From CAZISM01 sp964541895 (GTDB lineage Bacteria > Zhuqueibacterota > Zhuqueibacteria > Residuimicrobiales > Residuimicrobiaceae): a stretch of DNA of 7,491 nt. The stretch lies in NCBI GenBank assembly GCA_964541895.1, contig CAZISM010000200.1, positions 1-7,491 of the forward strand, read 5' to 3'. Below are positions 1 through 5,457 of the stretch, one piece after another. Positions within the stretch are counted from its first letter, which is position 1; each line of letters opens with the position of its first letter. The position numbers and the translations under genes are program-made. The notes below the pieces were generated by a model. The model did no database searches, had not been told where the DNA came from, and saw only the letters and a program-made list of their open reading frames with translations.

Positions 1-772
1 CGTTACGGCGGTCGAAAATGGCCGGAGACGTTCGACCGGTCGGCACATACAATCTTGAGGCAGAAGCCAAAAGATAGCCCTGGGGAGAAATCCCGGCATT
101 GCTATTGCACCAGAGCATTGAGCCGTTATCGGCATTCACGGCGCAGAGATAGACTTTATCGGAGGGAAAAAGACCTAAAGCAAAATAAGCGATGCCGTCG
201 TCAACAAGAACGCCGGTGCGGCACGGCACGGAGGATATCATCCTTTCATTGCCCATGACATACTGCTGTGACTCGGGCAGTGAAACCTTCCACAGCAAAC
301 GGCCGTTTTCGCGATCGAGACAATACACCTGCCCGTCATCCGAGCCGAACAGGAGTTTTTCGCCATAGATCGCGGGCGCCAGGCGAACCGGCGCCTGTGT
401 AAAAAAGTGCCAGTGTTCAGTGCCCTTTTCAACATCCAGGCAATAGACTTTACCATCGGCGGAGGATGCAAAATACAGATAACGGCCGGCAACGACCGTT
501 TCAAACGTACGGTCGTACGTGATGAGGGGGTTCAGGGAGGTCAGGTCATGCCAAAAATCGGCTTTTGCCGGAGCCGGCCAGGCCGGTTGAGGCGTATGCC
601 GGCTGCGATGGGTCCAGATCGCTCGGCACGGCATATCCAGCTTTTCCCCGCTGATGCCGCTACGCCGGTTGTCATGCTGATAGGACGGCCAGTCTTCACC
701 CGGACACGGCGAATACCAGAAAAGCGGTGACATCAACGCACATATGAAGAGGATCCGTTTTTTAGTATTCAT
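1..772 (-). CDS. Secreted PQQ-like beta-propeller repeat protein (BamB-like fold), 3' end outside window
   Basis: The frame is open for 257 codons from ATG at 772 to the window edge, so only the N-terminal part is seen. Residues 1-25 look like a Sec signal peptide: a basic MNTKKR start, a hydrophobic stretch, then SPCPGEDWP. The mature start, with DWPSYQHDNRRSG at about 27-39, is typical of exported PQQ-propeller proteins of Planctomycetes and Lentisphaerae. Blade-type repeats are clear: YFASSADGKVYCLDVEKG followed by W (about 100-121), then LFGSDDGQVYCLDRENG followed by W (about 141-161), and a third divergent one near YLCAVNADNGSMLW (208-221). The fold is usually a structural or binding propeller. 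Enzymatic PQQ use cannot be inferred, because the catalytic residues of quinoprotein dehydrogenases are not visible. An in-frame ATG at 787 (MPHLGM start) with a weak GGTGA upstream is an alternative start. I prefer 772 because it gives the cleaner signal peptide, although its ribosome binding site is poor. Confidence 0.85.
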   Translation of the reverse strand, partial: MNTKKRILFICALMSPLFWYSPCPGEDWPSYQHDNRRSGISGEKLDMPCRAIWTHRSRHTPQPAWPAPAKADFWHDLTSLNPLITYDRTFETVVAGRYLYFASSADGKVYCLDVEKGTEHWHFFTQAPVRLAPAIYGEKLLFGSDDGQVYCLDRENGRLLWKVSLPESQQYVMGNERMISSVPCRTGVLVDDGIAYFALGLFPSDKVYLCAVNADNGSMLWCNSNAGISPQGYLLASASRLYVPTGRTSPAIFDRRN

Positions 773-870
773 TCCGAGATGCGGCATAGTTTCACCATGG
801 CTCTTGATCGATGTCCTTAAAACGCTTCGAAAGAAATAGAACTCATAGTCCCGGGCGCGACACGGGCCTC

Positions 871-1644
871 TTAACCGTCATGGGCCGACATGACCTGAAG
901 TTTGGTTTTATCTGACTGATAAAAATCTTCGATGGTGAATTTGATGCGATCGGCACGAAAAATGTCCTCTGAATATTCGAACGCCTGTTCATTGTTTAAA
1001 TAGACCAGACGGTCGATTTTCAACACCGGATCGCCCGGCGAGATGTCCAGGATTCCTGCGGTTGCTTCGTCGGCGCGAGCGGCTTCGATGGTATTTTCCG
1101 AACGATAGAGCCGATGATTATATTTTTCCTGCAGCAGCGTATAGACCGAGCCGGACAGGTCTTCCTGCATCAGCTCCTGGCCGATATCATGACGAAAATA
1201 GGCGTTTTCAATCGCCAAAAGTTTCCCATCTGCGAACCGCAGCCGTTTAAGAAAAAAAATGTTTTCGTTCGGCCCCAGTTTCATTTTCGCTTGAATAAAA
1301 GCAGGCGCTGCGAATTGACGCGTCTCGATAATCAGGGCCGTCGGCACTTTGCCGGATTCAAGAATGGCCTGGGTGACAAATCCCATCTGGCGAACGGCGT
1401 TCTGTTCGATTTTGGGAAAAGTCACAAACGAACCGCGGCCCGGAAATCGTTCCAGCAGGCCTTCCTGGATCAGGAGTTGCAGCGCCTGTCGCACGGTACC
1501 TCTGCTGATCTCGTACTGTTTGATCAATTCGTTTTCCGAAGGTATCGACGCTCCCGGCTTTAGCACACGGGTTGATATTTTTTCACGCAATACATCAGCC
1601 AGTTGATAATAAAGCGGGATAATACTGTTTTTATCGATTTCCAT
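871..1644 (-). CDS. GntR-family transcriptional regulator, HutC/FarR subfamily, with UTRA ligand-binding domain; likely regulator of the 2-AEP cluster
   Basis: This is a complete 257-residue protein, the usual length for the subfamily. Residues 8-75 are the winged helix-turn-helix. They show PLYYQLADVLREKI, then the signature SENELIKQYEISRGTVRQAL (37-56) and the wing GLLERFPGRGSFV (62-74). Residues about 85-240 form a UTRA domain, with FFLKRLRFADGKLLAIENAYF (about 130-150), the GDPVLKIDRLVYLNNEQAFEYSEDIFRADR region near 204-233, and the family-typical ending IKFTIEDF. UTRA domains bind small effectors. Here 2-AEP or a pathway intermediate is a reasonable inference. The start has CGAGGA six bases upstream (1651-1656). 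It lies 208 bp downstream of phnX on the same strand. The GTNTANAC operator expected for this subfamily is found at 5217-5244, in front of the first cluster gene. It resembles PhnF/PhnR-type phosphonate regulators, but no exact name can be assigned from sequence alone. Confidence 0.93.
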   Translation of the reverse strand: MEIDKNSIIPLYYQLADVLREKISTRVLKPGASIPSENELIKQYEISRGTVRQALQLLIQEGLLERFPGRGSFVTFPKIEQNAVRQMGFVTQAILESGKVPTALIIETRQFAAPAFIQAKMKLGPNENIFFLKRLRFADGKLLAIENAYFRHDIGQELMQEDLSGSVYTLLQEKYNHRLYRSENTIEAARADEATAGILDISPGDPVLKIDRLVYLNNEQAFEYSEDIFRADRIKFTIEDFYQSDKTKLQVMSAHDG

Positions 1645-1852
1645 CCAGCGTCCTCGGTTGATAACGGTGCTTGGCCATAACCTGCCGTTACAGCGATTCC
1701 GATTGCAGTTCGGGCACGTTGCTCATGGACGTTGCCGGCGTCACCTCGACGGTGGCCGCGTTGACAATGAGCAAATTGCTTGTCGCCAACCATACACGAT
1801 CTATTTTCCTGCTATACGAGTCGGGCGATCCATTATGAAATATGAAAACAGA

Positions 1853-2683
1853 TCAGGGCCGTTCACCACGCAGCAATCGCGCATTAATATCATCCAACAC
1901 CGGCAGAACGTTATCAATGGCATCGACGACGTAATGCGCACCGGCTTGATACAATCTCTGGCAGGCTCGCGTCAATCTGGCTTGGTACTCGACAGGATCC
2001 AGGACGGCTATTTCTTCCGGCGTCAAGCCCAATTCATTGCCGGTTTTGGCCAGGCCTATGGTCCACATGCCGGCATTCAAACCTTCGCTGATATCCGGCA
2101 ACGTATCCCCGATCTTGACCACGGCCTCCATCGGATAGACCTGCAGGTTTATGGCATTCTGCAGGCACATCCAGGGATGCGGGCGACCGGCCGGCACCTG
2201 CGAGACACACACCGTAGAGTCCGGGACATATCCCCGCTTTTGGGCCTCGGCCTGCAAAACCGCCATCATCTCCATGGTGTATCCGGTGGTGGAACCGATT
2301 TTTAATCCCTGCTTACGCATCGCAGCCACGGTCTCCAGTGTGCCCGGGATCAGTTCAGCATAATCAGCGAGACAAGCCACTTGCAGCGGGACAAAATCAA
2401 TAAACATCTTTTCAACATCGTCCTCGTCAGGTTTCCGACCATGCACCGATTGCCACTGCTTTGCCACGGCGGTCATCTGCGAAATCTGCCGAAGGTGATC
2501 TTTTTTATGAGCGCCCATGGGCTCCCGGGCCTGCTCGATGCTGATCGGCACACCATGACGTTTAAACACCTCCATGAACACTACCGCTGGGGCATAGCAG
2601 CCATAATCCATGGTGGTGCCGGCCCAGTCCAACAGCACGGCCTGCAAACGGCCGCGATACGATCGCTGAAACACGAAATCCAT
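1853..2683 (-). CDS. phnX: Phosphonoacetaldehyde hydrolase (phosphonatase)
   Basis: PhnX is a cytoplasmic HAD-superfamily enzyme that hydrolyses phosphonoacetaldehyde to acetaldehyde and phosphate, cleaving the C-P bond. This protein has 276 residues, close to the usual 265-275. Motif I is LLDWAGTTMDYG (17-28), with the nucleophile Asp19 and the phosphonatase-specific A in DxAGT. The Schiff-base lysine is Lys60 in PMGAHKKDH (55-63), aligning with MGLLKxDH of characterised enzymes. Motif II is GSTTGYT (130-136). AGRPHPWM (165-172) and KIGDTLPDIS (190-199, with Asp193 and Asp197 for Mg2+) complete the active site, and AGAHYVVDAI near 247-256 is family-typical. All key residues are present. The start is 9 bp past the phnW stop. 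TGAGGA, which contains that stop, serves as ribosome binding site, so the two genes are very likely cotranscribed and translationally coupled. The frame stays open for 54 codons after the stop (see findings). Confidence 0.96.
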   Translation of the reverse strand: MDFVFQRSYRGRLQAVLLDWAGTTMDYGCYAPAVVFMEVFKRHGVPISIEQAREPMGAHKKDHLRQISQMTAVAKQWQSVHGRKPDEDDVEKMFIDFVPLQVACLADYAELIPGTLETVAAMRKQGLKIGSTTGYTMEMMAVLQAEAQKRGYVPDSTVCVSQVPAGRPHPWMCLQNAINLQVYPMEAVVKIGDTLPDISEGLNAGMWTIGLAKTGNELGLTPEEIAVLDPVEYQARLTRACQRLYQAGAHYVVDAIDNVLPVLDDINARLLRGERP

Positions 2684-2695
2684 AGCAATTCCTCA
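2684..2695 (-). promoter_or_regulatory. Ribosome binding site of phnX overlapping the phnW stop codon
   Basis: On the minus strand TGAGGA (2690-2695) holds the TGA stop of phnW and a Shine-Dalgarno core, followed by six bases and the phnX ATG. This arrangement favours translational coupling of the transaminase and hydrolase, which act consecutively on an aldehyde intermediate. Confidence 0.75.
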
Positions 2696-3676
2696 TATAG
2701 TAAGAGTCACACCCATCTCGGTGATGGTTTCTTTGATGGCACGCAGCACATCGCGAATGTCGTTTTTGAAAATGCGTCCGCAGCTGGCAATGCGAAAACA
2801 ATCGGCATCACTCACTTTGCCGGGGTAGATNNNNNNNNNNNNNNNNNNNNNNNNNNNNNNNNNNNNNNNNNNNNNNNNNNNNNNNNNNNNNNNNNNNNNN
2901 NNNNNNNNNNNNNNNNNNNNNNNNNNNNNNGGTGAAAAGCGAAATTGACCGTTCTTTTCCAGACCTTTCCATTGGTCCAGCAGGTCCAGGCTCAGACTAC
3001 GGGCATTGCCTTCGGTGGCTAAAAGCACGTCCCGACGAACGATGACATAAGCAAAACCGGGAATGCCCTCCAGGTTCTTATTCGCCGAGGAGATCATATA
3101 ATCGATATGACAGTCAGCCAGGTTCATCGGCACAGCGCCAAAACTGCTCATGGCGTCCACGATATAGATTTTGCCGTATTTTTTTACGATCTCGCCCACT
3201 TCTTTGATCGGATTCATCAACCCCGTGGTGGTTTCACAGTGTACGATCGCTACATGGGTAATCGCTGCATCCTCTTTCAACGTCGCTTCGATCTCTTGCA
3301 GGTCAGGCAGCGAGTCCTCCGGCCAGGTGCATTCTACCGAGGCGATCTTGAGTACTTGCGCCATTTTGGCGATGCGCTTGCCATAGGCGCCATTGATGAT
3401 AAGCATCAGCTTGCCGTTGGCCGGCAGGGCTGTGCTGATAACGGCCTCTACAGAATAAGTGCCGCTGCCCTGCATGAGCACGGTCTCATACCCCTGGTCC
3501 GCGACTCCGGCCAGAACCAGTAATTTTTTTCGAATGTCTATTACAATCTGTATGAACTCGAAATCACGATGCCCGACATCGCGCAATGTGGCCTGTTTGA
3601 TGGTTCGGCTGGTCGTAAGGGGACCGGGCGTAAACAGGACTTTATCTTTCCATCCTTGCACTCGCTTTGCTTCCAT
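2693..3676 (-). CDS. phnW: 2-aminoethylphosphonate--pyruvate transaminase (interrupted by an assembly gap)
   Basis: PhnW is a PLP-dependent class V aminotransferase that converts 2-AEP plus pyruvate to phosphonoacetaldehyde plus L-alanine. It shows the N-terminal VLFTPGPLTTS (13-23), GSGTYSVEAV (70-79), HCETTTGLMNPI (147-158), the cofactor aspartate Asp174 in VDAMSSFGAVP (173-183), and the PLP Schiff-base Lys200 in SSANKNLEGIPGFAYVI (196-212). The C-terminal piece resumes with IYPGKVSDADCFRI and a normal end. I chose ATG 3676 because AGGAG lies six bases upstream at 3683-3687. The longer frame from ATG 3712 lacks a ribosome binding site and only adds 12 non-conserved residues. The 100-N gap (2831-2930) removes the segment between QFRFS and IYPGK. 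Family members have roughly 80 residues there, so the gap is longer than drawn and the apparent 327 residues understate a protein of about 370. Frame is preserved on both sides by identity of the flanking motifs. Confidence 0.95.
   Translation of the reverse strand: MEAKRVQGWKDKVLFTPGPLTTSRTIKQATLRDVGHRDFEFIQIVIDIRKKLLVLAGVADQGYETVLMQGSGTYSVEAVISTALPANGKLMLIINGAYGKRIAKMAQVLKIASVECTWPEDSLPDLQEIEATLKEDAAITHVAIVHCETTTGLMNPIKEVGEIVKKYGKIYIVDAMSSFGAVPMNLADCHIDYMISSANKNLEGIPGFAYVIVRRDVLLATEGNARSLSLDLLDQWKGLEKNGQFRFSXXXXXXXXXXXXXXXXXXXXXXXXXXXXXXXXXXIYPGKVSDADCFRIASCGRIFKNDIRDVLRAIKETITEMGVTLTI
2831..2930. other. Assembly gap of 100 N inside phnW
   Basis: Exactly 100 unknown bases, the usual placeholder for a gap of unknown size. 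The flanking coding parts belong to one phnW gene, so contig order and orientation are supported. Comparison with the remembered family layout suggests the true gap is about 240 bp. Confidence 0.97.
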
Positions 3677-3682
3677 GTCTGA

Positions 3683-3687
3683 CTCCT
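3683..3687 (-). promoter_or_regulatory. Ribosome binding site deciding the phnW start
   Basis: AGGAG on the minus strand with a six-base spacer to ATG 3676. It supports this start over the upstream in-frame ATG at 3712, which has no comparable site. Confidence 0.8.
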
Positions 3688-3799
3688 CGCGGCAATATGG
3701 TTCATGAGGCATCCGAACCGGTTAAACACATAAAGCGTCGATTCAGCAGGCTTTTCGCAGGCTTAAAATATGGCCCGTGCATGAAATAATTGTGAAATC

Positions 3800-5146
3800 C
3801 TAGTCCCAGGTGCCCACTTTGGTGACACGCGACTCGGATTCGGAAAACCATCGATAGGTGACAGATTTCTTTTCTGTATAAAATAACACTCCGTCCTTGC
3901 CGTGGCTGTGCAGATCGCCAAAGAAAGAGCGCTTCCAGCCGGTAAAAGAGAAAAATCCCAGAGGCACCGGAATGCCGACGTTCACACCCACCATGCCGGC
4001 CTCCACGCGATGGCTGAATTCGCGCGCATGATATCCGCTTTGCGTAAAAATAGCAGCTCCGTTGCCAAATTCGCTGGCGTTGATCATGCTCAGGCCTTCT
4101 TCAAAACTGGCGGCTCTCTTTATGCATAATACCGGACCAAATATTTCTTCGCGGCCGATAACCATATCCGGCGAGACACGATCGAACACTGTGGGGCCAA
4201 GGTAAAAACCGTCAGGATAACCTTCGACGTCTATATCGCGTCCATCCAANNNNNNNNNNNNNNNNNNNNNNNNNNNNNNNNNNNNNNNNNNNNNNNNNNN
4301 NNNNNNNNNNNNNNNNNNNNNNNNNNNNNNNNNNNNNNNNNNNNNNNNNCTTCGTTCAAGCAGGCAATCCGGCAAAACCAGGCAATGATTCTTTGCCTCT
4401 GTCAAAGCCTGCACGCGCTTGCCGTGCCTGGCTGCAGTATGGTAAATCAACAATCCGGTACTCGTGGAGCCGACAAACGAAATGGCTTTTACATCAGCAT
4501 GCTCCAATAGAACTTGTACAGACTCTCGACCACAGGTGATGAGATTGACCACGCCTTTCGGCAAACCGGCCAGCACCAACAGGTTCATCATATACATCGC
4601 CGTTTGCGGCACCATCGTCGCCGCCTTCAGGACAAATGTATTGCCGCAGGCTATGGCTATGGGAAACATCCACAGCGGGATCATGGCAGGAAAATTAAAA
4701 GGCACGATGCCGACACAGACACCTAACGGCTGTCGAAACGTCGTGATGTCAATATTTGGGGTTACGTTTTCAAGCGCATCGCCCATCAGCAATGTGGGGA
4801 TGCCGCAGGCAAATTCGACTATTTCAATGCCTCGCTTGATCGATCCCACCGCCTCTTCATGGGTCTTGCCCATTTCAGTCGACAACAGCGAGGCCAGCTC
4901 GTGAAGGTTAGTATCCAGCAGCTGTTTAAACTGGAACAGAACCTGTACCCGCTGTTGCGCCGGCGTCTCCCGCCAGGCAGGAAAGGCCCTATGTGCTGCT
5001 TGAACAGCCGCCAGCACTTCCGCTCGTGTACAAAGAGGGGTTTCGGCTATGGCTTCACCACAGCTTGGATTAAAATTTGTCGCGAATCGCTCAGAGCTGG
5101 TTTCCACCCATTCGTTATCTATAAATAAGCGCAACCTCGGTAGCAT
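3800..5146 (-). CDS. CoA-acylating aldehyde dehydrogenase, methylmalonate-/malonate-semialdehyde dehydrogenase family (interrupted by an assembly gap)
   Basis: The family oxidises methylmalonate or malonate semialdehyde, and some simple aldehydes, to acyl-CoA with NAD+. It has the family-specific PFNFPAMIPLWMFPIAIACGN (149-169), FVLK (171-174), FVGSTSTGLLIY (224-235) and HGKRVQALTEAKNH (241-254), where the general-base Glu of hydrolytic aldehyde dehydrogenases is not in its usual ELGGK setting. The C-terminal part has EEIFGPVL, GMVGVNVGIPVPLGFFSFTGW and SFFGDLHSHGKDGVLFYTEKKSVTYRWF-type sequence, diagnostic for this family. The catalytic cysteine lies in the gap at 4250-4349. About 80 residues are expected there, giving a true length near 495. 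ATG 5146 is preceded by GAGGTG (5151-5156). A longer frame would need TTG 5158, which lies within that site. It is the first gene of the cluster, directly behind the promoter and operator and 123 bp before phnW. Acetaldehyde from PhnX is a likely substrate by context. A hydrolytic phosphonoacetaldehyde dehydrogenase (PhnY) is less likely given the family motifs. Confidence 0.93.
   Translation of the reverse strand: MLPRLRLFIDNEWVETSSERFATNFNPSCGEAIAETPLCTRAEVLAAVQAAHRAFPAWRETPAQQRVQVLFQFKQLLDTNLHELASLLSTEMGKTHEEAVGSIKRGIEIVEFACGIPTLLMGDALENVTPNIDITTFRQPLGVCVGIVPFNFPAMIPLWMFPIAIACGNTFVLKAATMVPQTAMYMMNLLVLAGLPKGVVNLITCGRESVQVLLEHADVKAISFVGSTSTGLLIYHTAARHGKRVQALTEAKNHCLVLPDCLLERXXXXXXXXXXXXXXXXXXXXXXXXXXXXXXXXXXLDGRDIDVEGYPDGFYLGPTVFDRVSPDMVIGREEIFGPVLCIKRAASFEEGLSMINASEFGNGAAIFTQSGYHAREFSHRVEAGMVGVNVGIPVPLGFFSFTGWKRSFFGDLHSHGKDGVLFYTEKKSVTYRWFSESESRVTKVGTWD
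4250..4349. other. Assembly gap of 100 N inside the aldehyde dehydrogenase gene
   Basis: Exactly 100 unknown bases between LPDCLLER and LDGRDIDVEGYPDGF. In the family this stretch holds the catalytic cysteine and about 80 residues, so the real gap is about 250 bp. Both flanks clearly belong to the same gene. Confidence 0.97.
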
Positions 5147-5216
5147 TACACACCTCAAAAGTTATTATGATTTCGTAATTTACTCCATAGCGTGTTCCAA
5201 CTGCAAAGCTATATAA

Positions 5217-5244
5217 ATATTTAAATGTCTATACATTTAAATAT
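5217..5244. promoter_or_regulatory. 28-bp palindromic operator with HutC-type core GTCTATAC
   Basis: Two perfectly complementary 12-base arms, ATATTTAAATGT (5217-5228) and ACATTTAAATAT (5233-5244), flank a central CTAT. The core GTCTATAC (5227-5234) fits the GTNTANAC consensus reported for HutC-subfamily GntR regulators and resembles the TGGTATAGACCA type of PhnF and NagR sites. It overlaps the -10 element and the predicted start site of the promoter in front of the dehydrogenase-phnW-phnX genes, as expected for repression. The obvious binding protein is the GntR/UTRA regulator at 871-1644. Symmetry and position are seen directly. The binding partner is inferred. Confidence 0.75.
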
Positions 5245-5268
5245 ATCACATATTCTCATAATTTTCAA
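5240..5268 (-). promoter_or_regulatory. Sigma70-like promoter of the 2-AEP catabolic cluster
   Basis: On the minus strand TTGAAA (5263-5268) is followed by exactly 17 bases and TATATT (5240-5245). The predicted start site is near 5233, giving a leader of about 85 bases before the dehydrogenase ATG. It lies in a markedly AT-rich patch, and the palindromic operator overlaps its -10 box. Confidence 0.65.
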
Positions 5269-5289
5269 GGAAAAATTACACGATTCTTT

Positions 5290-5409
5290 TCAATAGTTTG
5301 TTGATATACCGGCCTGATGAAATCCCGCATCGGTGGCGACTCTGATGTCGCGTTCATGACGCCATTTGAGCGCCTCAACCGCAGCGTGAATTTGCTGTAC
5401 GTTGTTCAT
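5290..5409 (-). CDS. Possible small protein of 39 residues, unidentified
   Basis: An ATG at 5409 opens a 39-codon frame ending in TGA at 5290. It starts MNNVQQIHAAVEALKWRHER and ends HQAGISTNY. Its base composition is nearer to the neighbouring genes than to the AT-rich flanks on both sides, which is why it was noted. No convincing ribosome binding site precedes the ATG, and I recognise no family. It fills most of the space between the sulfatase stop and the cluster promoter. It may be a true small gene, a remnant of a decayed gene, or chance. Confidence 0.25.
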   Translation of the reverse strand: MNNVQQIHAAVEALKWRHERDIRVATDAGFHQAGISTNY

Positions 5410-5457
5410 CACGTTGATCAAAATAGCAATTTATCTCAATTTTAAAAAATGATGGCT

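Noticed and set aside
507..522. Near-perfect 16-base palindrome acgtacg-gt-cgtacgt
   Set aside because: It lies within the coding part of the propeller protein (ITYDRTF codons), with no regulatory context; probably incidental.
849..866. GC-rich inverted repeat just after the regulator stop, as a terminator
   Set aside because: The paired stem is only four to five bases and no T-run follows on the minus strand, so a terminator call is not justified.
1658..2305. Long plus-strand open frame of 215 codons opposite phnX
   Set aside because: It is antisense to the well-supported phnX and shows no motifs; a shadow of the phnX codon pattern.
2560..2567. GTTTAAAC, a second match to the GTNTANAC operator consensus
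   Set aside because: It lies inside phnX, has no symmetric flanks beyond the 8-base core and no nearby promoter, so a chance match is the simpler reading.
3740..3770. Direct repeat gcaggctt-ttc-gcaggctt in the dehydrogenase-phnW spacer
   Set aside because: Only 8 bases long, not palindromic, and no promoter or operator feature is attached to it; too short to interpret.
4387..4401. Glutamate before the AKNH motif of the dehydrogenase, where many members have glycine, as an active-site anomaly
   Set aside because: I believe EAKNH recurs in a subgroup of this family, so it probably marks the subgroup and not a defect; alignment would be needed to say more.
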